A stretch of DNA of 64,000 nucleotides from an uncultured Clostridia bacterium (GCA_947630725.1 CANRIS010000004.1:1-64000), one strand, 5' to 3'; shown: positions 25,066 through 34,605, numbered from the stretch's first letter. Translations and numbers: made by a program. The notes: a model not told the origin generated them from the sequence alone.

Positions 25066-26250
25066 ATGAAAAAGAAAACCATAGCTATATTAAGCGGCAG
25101 ACTGGAGGCAGGCGGTGCCGAAAGAGCTGCATCAAATTTATCAATAACTCTTTCCCAAAATTTTAATGTTATATTGATAGTTTTTTCAGGTGAAAATATA
25201 ACCTATCCGTATGGAGGCACTCTCATTGATCTGCATGGCAAGAGAGAATATAACAAACTGGAAAGAATTTCTCTAACATTGGACAGAATAAGAAAAATAA
25301 GAAAAATAAAAAAAGAGTATAATGTGGATTATTCTATAAGTCTTTTATCTGCTCCTAATCTTATCAATTGCCTTACTCGAATAAATGACAAGGTAATAAC
25401 ATCATACAGAAATTATATGTCAATTGCAAGACGCAGTATTTTTGACAAAATTTCCACAAAATTTGTGGACAGGCATTCAGACAAGATTATTTCACTTTCA
25501 AAGATGACGGAGATTGATCTCATAGAGTCATTCGGCGTCAATCCGAACAATGTTATGACAATATATAACTCCTGTGATCCCGATTTGTTAAAGAAACTGG
25601 CAGAAGATACAAGCTATAGTATTCCTGAATACAGATATATTATTACAACAGGAAGACTAATGTATCAGAAGGGACAGTGGCATTTGATCAGGGCATTTAA
25701 ACTGATACATGACAAGATTTCTGATTTGCATCTTATTATATTAGGCGAAGGAGAAATGCGCAAGTCGCTTGAAAATCTTTCAAAACGAGTTGGTCTTGAG
25801 AAGTATATTCATTTTTTAGGGTATGAAAAAAATCCTCATAAATATATGTATAATGCGGAGGCCTTTGTATTTTCATCTATTTATGAAGGCCTTGGGAATG
25901 TCCTGCTTGAAGCACTTGCTTGTGGACTTCCCATTGTGTCTACAGATTGTCTTGCAGGCCCTCGTGAAATTTTATCATCGGATTTTAACCCCGAAAGAGC
26001 AAAAAAACAAACAGATAAAGCCGAATTTAATGATTATGGCATTCTTGTTCCGCCTTTTCCATTAGCGGAGCCGGATTTTGAAAATATTGAACCAAGCCGC
26101 GAAGAGAAAATAATGGCAGAGGCTGTTGTTGTACTCCTTAACGATCCTACTTTGATAAAAAAATATAAAACTTCAGCACAGAAGAGAATTATGGATTTTT
26201 CTCCCGAGCTGATTAATAAACAATGGATCGATATGCTCAATAGTTTATAA
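25066..26250 (+). CDS. Glycosyltransferase family 4
   Basis: A 394-residue GT-B enzyme. SGRLEAGGAERAASNL is the N-terminal loop. YNSCDP and TTGRLMYQKGQWHLIRAFK open the second domain. FLGYEKNPHKYMYNAEAFVFSSIYEGLGNVLLEALACGLPIVSTDCLAGPREIL carries the EX7E motif and the D-GP-EIL ending of the GT4 branch seen in capsule and exopolysaccharide loci. It starts three bases after the previous stop, so co-translated. Acceptor is unknown. Confidence 0.85.
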   Translation: MKKKTIAILSGRLEAGGAERAASNLSITLSQNFNVILIVFSGENITYPYGGTLIDLHGKREYNKLERISLTLDRIRKIRKIKKEYNVDYSISLLSAPNLINCLTRINDKVITSYRNYMSIARRSIFDKISTKFVDRHSDKIISLSKMTEIDLIESFGVNPNNVMTIYNSCDPDLLKKLAEDTSYSIPEYRYIITTGRLMYQKGQWHLIRAFKLIHDKISDLHLIILGEGEMRKSLENLSKRVGLEKYIHFLGYEKNPHKYMYNAEAFVFSSIYEGLGNVLLEALACGLPIVSTDCLAGPREILSSDFNPERAKKQTDKAEFNDYGILVPPFPLAEPDFENIEPSREEKIMAEAVVVLLNDPTLIKKYKTSAQKRIMDFSPELINKQWIDMLNSL

Positions 26251-26287
26251 ACCTAATAAAATTATTTATTTTGTATGAGGTATAATT

Positions 26288-26821
26288 ATGAATTATAGAT
26301 ATTGGATAGGCAAACTTATACACAGAAATCATGTTGAGTTTGCTAAATGGATGGGTGTTAAGGTGGGAAAAGGCTGTAGATTTTCGGGTGCTCCGGGATT
26401 TTCAGAATATTATTTGGTAGAAATCGGCGATCATGTTATGCTGGCCGCCGGAGTTTTATTTGTGACACACGACAGCGCAAATTGGGTATTCAGAGAGCAA
26501 GAACAATATAATAAAACTATGAAATTTGGTAAAATAAAGGTCTGCAACAATGTATATATAGGCTCCAGAGCAATTATAATGCCCGGTGTAACTATTGGAG
26601 AGGGCTCTGTGGTAGGCGCAGGAAGTGTTGTTACTCACGATGTCGCTCCCGGAACAATAGTGGCAGGAGTGCCTGCAAAGGTAATTAATACTGTTGATAA
26701 TTATGCAAAAAGACTCCTTTCCGAAATGCCTGAATATGATGAAGAACTTTTAAAACAGGACAGGCAGAAAGGCGTTTTGGAATTTCTGAAAAGATATAAC
26801 GAAAAAAATAATAAGATATAA
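26288..26821 (+). CDS. Hexapeptide-repeat acetyltransferase
   Basis: A 177-residue left-handed beta-helix transferase. Hexapeptide turns are visible through the middle (VEIGDHVMLAAGV, IKVCNNVYIGSRAIIMPGVTIGEGSVVGAGSVVTHDVAPGTIVAGVPAKVI). The catalytic His is probably in VTHDSANW. It would O- or N-acetylate a sugar in the cytoplasm with acetyl-CoA. GAGGTATAATT precedes the ATG. Confidence 0.88.
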   Translation: MNYRYWIGKLIHRNHVEFAKWMGVKVGKGCRFSGAPGFSEYYLVEIGDHVMLAAGVLFVTHDSANWVFREQEQYNKTMKFGKIKVCNNVYIGSRAIIMPGVTIGEGSVVGAGSVVTHDVAPGTIVAGVPAKVINTVDNYAKRLLSEMPEYDEELLKQDRQKGVLEFLKRYNEKNNKI

Positions 26822-26910
26822 AATCCATTTTCATATTTTGAAATAATAGGATCTTCTTGTTAAATTATTTTGCGTCATTAACTTTTCAATAGTTAAAGGA
26901 GGATTTGTGA

Positions 26911-28107
26911 ATGGTAAACTCCGTTTCATATAAAAAAAACGATTTTTACTTATTTATTATATTTGCAATACCTTATATGATACCTTCCGGTTTATTATAT
27001 ATTTCTGGTTTCTTTTCAGTGCTTGCCAGTATAAAATTTATATTTTTCCCTTTTTTAATTTTATTTTGTATGAATAATGGTAAAGCACGAATCAGTAAAT
27101 TTATGTTTTCGGTTATTCTATTTATGCTTACATTGCTTATTATAACTATTTATAAAAACGGCGATGTCACTGCCGCAATAAAGCAGTTTATTGACTATTT
27201 ATATCCTATATTTTGGATGGAGCATATATTGGATAATTATGAAAGACCTATGCTAAGGCTTATTTTACAGTATTTTGGACTATTATGCGTTGCAAATGTG
27301 CTGATCGCTGTTATTTTACCTGAAGGCATAGCGCGGTCTGGCACCAATATTATTTATTTATTGGGCTTAGACAATAAAATTTCTTTTACTTACATTCCTA
27401 TTTTTGCCCTATCATTAATGTATATAGAGAAATTCTGCAATAAAGATCGAAAGTTGCTTTTCTATATTATTTCTATAATAGTTTTTACTGCATCAAATGT
27501 ATTGGTTTGGGCAGTCGGAGGATTGATGGGTTTTTCGTTGATGCTCATGTTATGGTTTGCCAATTTTTATATGTCCAAATTACATACCTTGCGTAAACTA
27601 ATCAATTTCAGAAGTTGTATAATAGCAGTAGCGATTGTCTGTTATCTTGTTGTATTTTCAAAAATATTTCAAAAAGGTATTTTGGCTGATTTCATTGTCA
27701 ATGTTCTGCACAAAACGGTTTCATTTTCATCTCGTACCGTTCTTTGGGAACAGGCAATAACAAAGGTAAAAAAGTCTTTATACATAGGTTATGGATTGAC
27801 AAAAACAACCCTTTTTGATTTTGCATTTTTTAACAGGAACGGTATTCTTAAAGGTTTCAGTTCTCATAATGGATACCTGAGACTGCTGCTTGAAGGCGGT
27901 ATTGTTTTATTAGTGATGTATTTCAATATGTTATTTTCTGTAACAAGAGGCAAAATAAAAGAATGTAGTGAGCATAAGGAAGTTCAGGCCCTAATATTTG
28001 GAACAGCGGGATTTTTGCTCGCGTGTATTTTTGAAGCTGAATATTGCAGCGCATATTTTCTTATGCTTTTAACGGCAATACATTATTATCTGAATAAAAA
28101 AATATAA
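26911..28107 (+). CDS. O-antigen/capsule polymerase-like membrane protein (Wzy)
   Basis: A 398-residue protein with about ten to eleven hydrophobic helices. A large loop near residues 260-320 contains SSRTVLWEQAITKVKKSLYIGYGLTKTT and SSHNGYLRLLLEGGIVLLV. This matches the R...W..A......GyG...HN.yL.il...G pattern of Wzy/WaaL-type polymerases and ligases. With the flippase that follows it suggests Wzx/Wzy-dependent assembly. AAAGGAGGATTTGTGA precedes the ATG. Confidence 0.78.
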   Translation: MVNSVSYKKNDFYLFIIFAIPYMIPSGLLYISGFFSVLASIKFIFFPFLILFCMNNGKARISKFMFSVILFMLTLLIITIYKNGDVTAAIKQFIDYLYPIFWMEHILDNYERPMLRLILQYFGLLCVANVLIAVILPEGIARSGTNIIYLLGLDNKISFTYIPIFALSLMYIEKFCNKDRKLLFYIISIIVFTASNVLVWAVGGLMGFSLMLMLWFANFYMSKLHTLRKLINFRSCIIAVAIVCYLVVFSKIFQKGILADFIVNVLHKTVSFSSRTVLWEQAITKVKKSLYIGYGLTKTTLFDFAFFNRNGILKGFSSHNGYLRLLLEGGIVLLVMYFNMLFSVTRGKIKECSEHKEVQALIFGTAGFLLACIFEAEYCSAYFLMLLTAIHYYLNKKI

Positions 28108-28235
28108 CATCCGGGGTTATTTTTTTCAGATGCAACATTCAGATATAACAATAAAGGTCTGTATTGTAACTAAAAGAATTTAAACCAGAGATTAATAGAA
28201 AAACATTAACCTTAGAGGGAGATTAATTCTGAAAA

Positions 28236-29687
28236 ATGAACGAAAAGAATTTTCTCAAACATTTTACAATAATAGGCGCAGGTACTTTTATTAATATGTT
28301 GCTTGGAGTGCTTACAACTCCAATTATTACAAGGATTGTTGATCCAACGGAGTATGGCCAGCTTTCAATTTTTACTATGTATTCCGGCATAGCCCTGATG
28401 ATCTTGTGTCTTGGCCTCGATCAGGCGCTTGTAAGATATTATTATGAAAATGAAAGTGAAACGTATAAAAGAGCACTATTATTTAAATGTATAAAACTGC
28501 CATTAATTTTAAGCGTATTAATAAGTGCTATAATAATAGCATTATCGACTTTTGATCTTATCAGATTAGAGTTCAATACATTTATAATTGTACTTTTGTG
28601 TGTATACACAATAATTCAGTTGTTATACAGATTCAGCCTTCTTCTTGTCAGACTGGCATATAAGAGCAAGCTCTTTTCTTTTCTGAACGTATTACATAAA
28701 CTTGTATATGTTATTTTAGCTTTGCCATTTGTTATGTTTATATTTAACGATGATCTCAACGCTCTTGTATTTGCTACAATAATGTCAGGGTTGGTATGCC
28801 TTGTTGTTAGTATTGTTGCGCAGGCAAAACTTTGGAATATAAGCAGCAATAAAGCATATGACTGTCGTATTACAAATCGGGAGCTTATAGTATATGGATA
28901 TCCATATATTTTGTCTATGGGTCTTTCAACAGTCTTTTCCGCTGCGGATAAAATAGCCTTAAATATGTTCTGTACTTACAGAGAAGTAGGAATATATGCA
29001 TCCACCATGACTTTGGTAAATGTCTTTGCAATAATTCAAAGCACATTTAATAATTTATGGGCGCCTATGGCAGTTGAACACTATTCCAATAACAAAAACG
29101 ACAAAAAGTTTTATCAGCAGGGAAATCAAATAATAACTGTACTTATGTTTTTTGCAGGCATATCGCTTGTTTTATGTAAAGATGTTTTTGCGATACTTCT
29201 TGGCGAAAAATATCGTGAAGCAGCATATATACTTCCTTTTTTGATTTTTAACCCTATTATGTACACTATCTCGGAAACAACAGTTTCGGGGCTTGTATTT
29301 ATGAAAAAAAGCAAGATGCAGGTTGTTGTTTCGCTTGGAGCCTGCTTGACGAATATTATAGGAAATGCTGTGTTGGTCCCTGTTTATGGATGTAAGGGAG
29401 CCGCTATTTCTACAGGTTTGTCATATATTGTTTTTTTTACATTAAGAACAGTGCTTTCCAACAGATATTTTTATGTAGATTTTCAGTTGAAAAAATTCTA
29501 TGTACTTACATTTATCGTTGTAATTTATAGCTTTTATAATACATTTGTACACTTTAATATAGGTTCTGTTATCGGCTATATAATTTGTCTCATCGTTTTA
29601 ATTATATTATACTCCAAAACGATAAAATGGAGTATAAATTATTTAATTGATTATATAAAAATCTTTTACAATAAATTCTATACTTGA
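28236..29687 (+). CDS. Polysaccharide flippase (Wzx, MVF/MATE-like)
   Basis: A 483-residue membrane protein with about 12-14 helices. The N-terminus FTIIGAGTFINMLLGVLTTPIITRIVDPTEYGQLSIFTMYSGIALM is typical of oligosaccharide flippases of the polysaccharide-biosynthesis family. It would move the lipid-linked repeat unit across the membrane before polymerisation. The ribosome site is GAGGGAGA, rather far from this ATG, but no better in-frame start is seen. Confidence 0.88.
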   Translation: MNEKNFLKHFTIIGAGTFINMLLGVLTTPIITRIVDPTEYGQLSIFTMYSGIALMILCLGLDQALVRYYYENESETYKRALLFKCIKLPLILSVLISAIIIALSTFDLIRLEFNTFIIVLLCVYTIIQLLYRFSLLLVRLAYKSKLFSFLNVLHKLVYVILALPFVMFIFNDDLNALVFATIMSGLVCLVVSIVAQAKLWNISSNKAYDCRITNRELIVYGYPYILSMGLSTVFSAADKIALNMFCTYREVGIYASTMTLVNVFAIIQSTFNNLWAPMAVEHYSNNKNDKKFYQQGNQIITVLMFFAGISLVLCKDVFAILLGEKYREAAYILPFLIFNPIMYTISETTVSGLVFMKKSKMQVVVSLGACLTNIIGNAVLVPVYGCKGAAISTGLSYIVFFTLRTVLSNRYFYVDFQLKKFYVLTFIVVIYSFYNTFVHFNIGSVIGYIICLIVLIILYSKTIKWSINYLIDYIKIFYNKFYT

Positions 29688-29816
29688 CATAGACAGTATT
29701 TTTTATGTCTGTGCTTTGGTGAAATTCTATATTTTGTTGGAAACAGAGTTTACTGTCGATAGCTTTATAGAATAGAGGACTTACTTTTTCGGTTAAAAAG
29801 TGAAAGGATGATTATT

Positions 29817-30713
29817 TTGAGCAGTACAACAAAGGATTTTATCAGAAGAATGCTTTCTTTTATGCCCGATAAGGAATATTTGGATTTAATGTATTTTTAC
29901 AGATTTCATAAAAAAATCGATTGGAAATCTCCAAAAACATTTAATGAAAAAATACAGTGGCTCAAGGTTAATGACCGTAGGCCTGAATACACAAAAATGG
30001 TTGACAAGTATGAGGCTAAAAATTATATATCTAAAAAAATAGGAAATGAATACATAATTCCGACTTTAGGAGTCTGGGATAGATTTGATGATATAGATTT
30101 TGAAAGCTTGCCAAATAAATTTGTACTTAAGAGTACCCATGACAGTGGCGGACTGGTTATCTGTAAAAATAAAAATGACCTTGATATTAAAGTAGCAAAA
30201 AATAAAATTGAAAAAAGCCTTAAAAGAAAATTCTTTTATGTTGCAAGGGAATGGCCTTATAAAAATGTTGAGCCAAAAATAATTGCAGAGGAATTTTTAT
30301 TTGAAAAAAACAATGAAAACGAACCTATTGATAACTGGAAGTTTTATTGCTGCAACGGCAAAATCTTTGTTTTTTATGTTACGAAGGGAGGCGGTCATTC
30401 AACCTCTTTGCGCATGACCTATTTTGATGAAAACAATAATATATTGCCGGTAAGGCATTTTCAGTATCCTCCGTGCGAAGGAAAAATTGTACTTCCGGAC
30501 AAGCTTGATATAATGAAGGAATGTGCAGAAAAGTTGTCAGTGGGAATACCTTTGATAAGAGTTGACTTTTATTATGTAAACAATAAGGTATACATTGGCG
30601 AACTGACACTATATCCCGGGGCAGGCTTTGAGCCTATTATACCGATGGAATATGACAAACGTTGGGGAGATTGTATAGATTTATCTTTAGCTTTAAACAA
30701 TTTAATTTTATAG
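29817..30713 (+). CDS. TupA-like ATP-grasp protein
   Basis: A 298-residue protein. DKEYLDLMYFYRFHKKIDWKSPKTFNEKIQWLK, DKYEAKNYISKKIG and FVLKSTHDSGG followed by IIAEEFL and the C-terminal LIRVDFYYV, GELTLYPGAGF form the pattern of the TupA-like ATP-grasp family. These are known from teichuronopeptide and capsule loci, where amide or peptide bonds are formed. It may attach an amino acid to a uronic acid of the glycan, which would suit the UDP-galacturonate genes upstream. I prefer TTG 29817, well spaced from AAAGGATGA, over ATG 29808 which lies inside that site. Confidence 0.78.
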   Translation: MSSTTKDFIRRMLSFMPDKEYLDLMYFYRFHKKIDWKSPKTFNEKIQWLKVNDRRPEYTKMVDKYEAKNYISKKIGNEYIIPTLGVWDRFDDIDFESLPNKFVLKSTHDSGGLVICKNKNDLDIKVAKNKIEKSLKRKFFYVAREWPYKNVEPKIIAEEFLFEKNNENEPIDNWKFYCCNGKIFVFYVTKGGGHSTSLRMTYFDENNNILPVRHFQYPPCEGKIVLPDKLDIMKECAEKLSVGIPLIRVDFYYVNNKVYIGELTLYPGAGFEPIIPMEYDKRWGDCIDLSLALNNLIL

Positions 30714-30722
30714 GAGGTCACT

Positions 30723-30848
30723 ATGGAAATAGTTATTTGCTTTTTACTGTCAGGAATAGTTCTATCCTCAGGAGTATTCTATACTTGTTTTATTCGTAAC
30801 GAATTTAAAAATAATAAAAAAGATAACAAAAGGGGTAACAAATCATGA
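30723..30848 (+). CDS. 41-residue single-span membrane protein coupled to the symporter
   Basis: ATG 30723 follows TAGGAGGTCACT. The product has one helix (IVICFLLSGIVLSSGVFYTC) and then a charged Lys/Asn tail. Its stop overlaps the symporter's ATG (ATGA), so the two are translationally coupled. Other sodium:solute symporters (for example those beside DUF997 or DUF4212 proteins) also have a small membrane partner. I infer a small subunit or leader gene, but do not recognise a named family. Confidence 0.65.
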   Translation: MEIVICFLLSGIVLSSGVFYTCFIRNEFKNNKKDNKRGNKS

Positions 30849-32437
30849 ATGTTTATTTATTGGGTGTTATTGTTTCATTAACGGTTTATTTACTGGTTGG
30901 AATCTTTGTGGGACGTAAAATCAAAGACGTAAATGACTATTATGTTGCAGGCAGAAATGCATCGACTTTATTGATCGTAGGTTCTCTTGTAGCATCATTT
31001 CTCAGTACGGGAGCATTTTTGGGTGACACAGGAGAGGTTTACTCAGGTTATTTTATTCCTATTGTCATTGTAGGAGTTATGCAGGCGACAGGTTATCTGT
31101 GGGGGTCTTGCCTATTTGGACGATATATCAGAAGGAGCGAGGTTCTTACGATCCCCGAATATTTCGGAAAGCGTTTTAAGTCGGACAAAATAAGAAGCTT
31201 AGCAGCTTTTACAACGATTATAGCTGTGTGCGCCTATATGCTTTCGGCAATGCAGGGAATAAGCACTCTTATGACTAATATTACAGGACTTAGCTACAGA
31301 ACCTGTGTCCTTATTGCATGGGCGTCTTTTACAATATTTACTATATATTCTGGATCAATGGGTGTACTGCTTACCGATACAATTATGTTTTTAATATTCT
31401 TGTGTGCTGCTGTTATAGCAGTTCCGTTTGTTGCAAAAAATGCGGGAGGTTGGTTTACTGCCATACATAATCTGGCAGATTCGGTTACAACACCGGGAAT
31501 TATTTCATGGCATTCCAATCTGGATTATATGTATCCTACAGGTGCAGGCAATATAGCATGGGCCATTACATATGGAGTTGTATGGGCTGTTGTTGTTATG
31601 GTAAGCCCATGGCAGACAAGCAGATATCTTATGGCAAAAAATGAACATATTGTTTTAAGATCGGCTATATGGGCTTCTATGGGAGTTATGCTTACTACAA
31701 TATTATTGTATTTTACAGCTGCATTTGTACAATCTGTAAATCCGGATCTGGTTCCCGCCGAATCTATGATTTGGGCAGCAAAAAATATGATGCCAACAAT
31801 AGTAGGTGTAATTCTTTTGGCAGGAATATTGGCTGCCGGCGTTTCTTCTGCTTCTACTTTTCTTTCCTTGATAGGTTTTTCTCTTACAAATGATATATTC
31901 AGAAAACTTATGAAAACAGAAAACAGAAGATTGAGAGTGTCACGATTGGGAATGTTTGCAGCAAGTATAATTATTTTGGCCATAGCTTATATTAATCCGC
32001 CGCAGATCTTTGTAATTATGTATTTTGGTGGAACAGTTATTGCATCATCATGGGGTCCTGTGGCCTTAGCAAGTGTATGGAGCCGCGGACTGTCAAAAAC
32101 AGGTGCATTTTTTGGTATGCTGTCAGGTTTTTTAGGCTGTGTTTTTATTAAAATCATTAGCGGATTATATCAGGGTAGCTGGCCGATTTATTTAGATCCC
32201 TTTATCATTGGAGTTTTAGTCAATATATTAGGAATGATTATAGGCAGTAAAATCAGACCAGTATCTGAGGATGAAAAAAATGAAAGAGAATTGATATTCA
32301 AAATACCTGACAGTGAGTTAAACGATAAAGAAATAAATAAGACAAGACGAAGCGGCTATTATTATATAATGTTCGGAATATGTGTATTTATATTTTTTAT
32401 TATTGCATGGGCAATGCCTTATATGAAAATGTTTTGA
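30845..32437 (+). CDS. Sodium:solute symporter (SSS family)
   Basis: A 530-residue transporter with about 13-14 helices. GRKIKDVNDYYVAGRNASTLLIVGSLVASFLSTGAFLGDTGEVYSGYF near the N-terminus is a hallmark of the family. LLAGILAAGVSSASTFLSLIGFSLTNDIFR later holds the conserved serines of the sodium site. The substrate is unknown; sugar, carboxylate, amino acid and related solutes are all used by the family. Its place inside a glycan locus is unusual and suggests uptake of a building block, such as a uronic acid that the galacturonokinase-like enzyme could salvage. That link is speculative. Confidence 0.85.
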   Translation: MNVYLLGVIVSLTVYLLVGIFVGRKIKDVNDYYVAGRNASTLLIVGSLVASFLSTGAFLGDTGEVYSGYFIPIVIVGVMQATGYLWGSCLFGRYIRRSEVLTIPEYFGKRFKSDKIRSLAAFTTIIAVCAYMLSAMQGISTLMTNITGLSYRTCVLIAWASFTIFTIYSGSMGVLLTDTIMFLIFLCAAVIAVPFVAKNAGGWFTAIHNLADSVTTPGIISWHSNLDYMYPTGAGNIAWAITYGVVWAVVVMVSPWQTSRYLMAKNEHIVLRSAIWASMGVMLTTILLYFTAAFVQSVNPDLVPAESMIWAAKNMMPTIVGVILLAGILAAGVSSASTFLSLIGFSLTNDIFRKLMKTENRRLRVSRLGMFAASIIILAIAYINPPQIFVIMYFGGTVIASSWGPVALASVWSRGLSKTGAFFGMLSGFLGCVFIKIISGLYQGSWPIYLDPFIIGVLVNILGMIIGSKIRPVSEDEKNERELIFKIPDSELNDKEINKTRRSGYYYIMFGICVFIFFIIAWAMPYMKMF

Positions 32438-32517
32438 TTCATTTATGCCGATGTATTAGGCATTTTGTATAAAGCTTGACTTTTCTGGGCTGATAAGGAT
32501 AACAGGAGGGTGGATTT

Positions 32518-33540
32518 GTGAATAACAAAGATATAAAACTGTTGAATGCAGAGGCTACAATTGAATACTATATGGATCGTTGTGAGCTTTTAGAAAAAGA
32601 ATTAAATGAACAGAGTTATCTGGTAAAATCAATCATAAAAGTAGAAAATAAGTTTCACGCCTTATTAAATAAATACAAAATAAAATCTTTGTATATTAAT
32701 TCTCATGGCCTTAATACAGACGAAAAAAGAGATAAAAAAGTCATTGTTTCTTTAACAAGTTACCCTGGGCGTATTAATTTTGTGCCGGAAACAATTAAAA
32801 CGATGCTTTTGCAGACATATAAGCCTGATATGATTATATTGTGGTTAGGAGAAGAGAAATTTCCAAATCAAAAATTACCGCCTGTATACGAAAAGTTGCG
32901 TAAATGTGGTGTAAATATTTTTTTTAGACCCGATCTCAAGTCTCATACAAAATATTTTTATGCAATGCAGGAATATCCAAATGATATAATAATAACAGTA
33001 GATGATGACAGTTATTATGAAAACACATTGGTGGAAAAACTAATGAACTCATATTTTGACAATCCTGATAAAGTTTCGGCACTGAGAACTCATAAAATTC
33101 GTTTCAATAATGATTTTACTTTAAAAAATTACTCTGAATGGATATATGAATATAAGGGAAAAATCGGGAACTGTTCTCATAGTTATATGGCAACTGGAGT
33201 AGGCGGAGTTTTGTATCCGCCTCATATATTGCCTTCAGAAACATTTAATTTGGACGTTATAAAAAATTATTGCCATAATCATGATGACTGGTGGCTTAAA
33301 ATTATGGAGGTTATGGGTGGCATAAAGGTTGTTTTGGCAGAAAACGGTAAACATCGAACATTTAAGGGTATACGAGGCTCTCAGAAATCTGCACAATGGC
33401 GTGAAAATGTTGTTGAAGGAGGAAATGATCAACAGATGAACGCTGTTTTGGATTATTATAAATCATGGAACTTTAACGGGTATAGCCTTACAAAATTAAT
33501 GGCATTGGATATAGATGTTCAGGACATAAATAAAAATTGA
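32518..33540 (+). CDS. Glycosyltransferase, GT2-like
   Basis: A 340-residue protein with a coiled-coil-like N-terminus, then KKVIVSLTSYPGRINFVPETIKTMLLQTYKPDMIILWLGE and DIIITVDDDSYYEN (about residues 161-174). The last stretch gives the DxD motif for metal and nucleotide sugar. HDDWWLKI may hold the catalytic Asp. The GTG start follows ACAGGAGGGTGGATTT. It is the last gene of the polysaccharide locus. Sugar and acceptor cannot be told. Confidence 0.72.
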   Translation: MNNKDIKLLNAEATIEYYMDRCELLEKELNEQSYLVKSIIKVENKFHALLNKYKIKSLYINSHGLNTDEKRDKKVIVSLTSYPGRINFVPETIKTMLLQTYKPDMIILWLGEEKFPNQKLPPVYEKLRKCGVNIFFRPDLKSHTKYFYAMQEYPNDIIITVDDDSYYENTLVEKLMNSYFDNPDKVSALRTHKIRFNNDFTLKNYSEWIYEYKGKIGNCSHSYMATGVGGVLYPPHILPSETFNLDVIKNYCHNHDDWWLKIMEVMGGIKVVLAENGKHRTFKGIRGSQKSAQWRENVVEGGNDQQMNAVLDYYKSWNFNGYSLTKLMALDIDVQDINKN

Positions 33541-33719
33541 ACATTAAATAATATGTTAATAAAATAAATTTACATTTTATTTTTCCATAGTTTACCATAA
33601 TATTTCTGCTTTTTATATGCTTAATCTGGTTTTATATAAGTGTATAATTTTTTTCATCTGTACTATTTGATTTTACAATGAGCCTTTACAAATAATTTTA
33701 AAAAAATTAAAAAAAGGGG

Positions 33720-33748
33720 TTGACAAAGTGTATGATTTGGTCTATAAT
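33720..33748 (+). promoter_or_regulatory. Promoter of tRNA-Leu
   Basis: TTGACA (33720-33725), 17-base spacer, TATAAT (33743-33748): both consensus boxes are perfect, as expected for a stable-RNA promoter 55 bases before the mature tRNA. Confidence 0.85.
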
Positions 33749-33803
33749 ATTTTTTGTTGCTGATGAGGGGTTGCAAAAATGTCCGAGTCGGCAAGGTACT
33801 TAA

Positions 33804-33888
33804 GCAGTCGTGGTGGAATTGGCAGACACGCAAGACTAAGGATCTTGTCCATATTGCTTGGGTGCGGGTTCAAGTCCCGCCGACTGCA
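33804..33888 (+). tRNA. tRNA-Leu(AAG)
   Basis: A class II tRNA of 85 bases without encoded CCA. Acceptor GCAGTCG (33804-33810) pairs with CGACTGC (33881-33887), with discriminator A. The anticodon stem CAAGA/TCTTG encloses the loop CTAAGGA, giving anticodon AAG at 34-36. The variable arm (CCA...TGG) and T arm GCGGG TTCAAGT CCCGC are intact. It reads CUU, and other CUN codons if A34 is deaminated to inosine. Confidence 0.92.
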
Positions 33889-33894
33889 TTGATG

Positions 33895-33929
33895 AACAGT
33901 TTCGAGGATTTTCTCGGAACTGTTTTTTT
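33895..33929 (+). terminator. Terminator of tRNA-Leu
   Basis: AACAGTTTCGAG (33895-33906) pairs with CTCGGAACTGTT (33913-33924) with one G-T pair, followed by TTTTT. The strong hairpin makes the tRNA a single-gene unit. Confidence 0.88.
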
Positions 33930-34219
33930 GTTGTTCTTGTTCTCTGTTAAATGTTAGGATTCGGCTTATAAGATAAAAAATATGAACATTTGGCTTTCTT
34001 GCAGATAATTTTTTATGAGAGCTATAATAGATGTTTGGCGGAGAAGGTTCCAACATTTATTATGGGATTTCTGTTTTTAAAATATTATGATTATAAATTC
34101 AATGTGTAATGTTATAGTAAAATAGATAGGATAACAAAGGCACAAATCGGAACAATATGAGGCAGGGAAGGTATGATGAGATTTGGTGAAGGGGGTTTTG
34201 AAAAAATAAAATTTTGGGG
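33930..34219. other. Spacer between tRNA terminator and trp leader
   Basis: About 290 A+T-rich bases in which I see no gene, RNA fold or clear promoter other than the one ending the stretch. Confidence 0.4.
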
Positions 34220-34248
34220 TTTACAAATATGGGGGTGTGTGATATAAT
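34220..34248 (+). promoter_or_regulatory. Promoter of the trp T-box leader
   Basis: TTTACA (34220-34225), 17-base spacer, TATAAT (34243-34248). Transcription would begin near 34255, just before the T-box structure. Confidence 0.82.
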
Positions 34249-34261
34249 GGGGTCAGTTGAA

Positions 34262-34549
34262 ATAGTTTTAAAGTCGATGATTAAGAGTAGTAGCCTTAAA
34301 TGAGCTTTGCAGAGAGTTCTGTAACGGTGGAAGCAGGATATGGGAGTTTTTGGTGAATGGACTTATGAGACTTTGGGCGAACGGCAATTTCTTCTGATGA
34401 CAGGGGGTTGCTTCAGTAGCTTTAAACGTGTCCTCACGTTACAGAGGTAGGGTATGACGGTACCTGAGCTTTTTGCTTTAGTGCGTAATGATTTGCATTG
34501 GGTGGCATAGCAGAGTTATATTCTGTCCCAATATGGGATGGAATTTTTT
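34262..34549 (+). promoter_or_regulatory. T-box riboswitch with Trp (UGG) specifier
   Basis: The leader holds the Stem I marks AGTAG and GAGAGTTCTGTAACGGTGG. The specifier UGG (34358-34360) lies in GTGAATGGAC. The T-box is GGGTGGCATAGCAG (from 34500), whose UGGC would pair with the GCCA end of uncharged tRNA-Trp. The terminator stem ATTCTGTCCC (34520-34529)/GGGATGGAAT (34535-34544), with two G-T pairs, is followed by a T run to 34549. Uncharged tRNA-Trp would favour the antiterminator and let transcription continue toward the trp genes about 870 bases downstream. Confidence 0.9.
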
Positions 34550-34605
34550 ATTGCATAAATATTGGATGATAATCGGTTCTTTCCAAAAAAATCAAACAAA
34601 TATAT

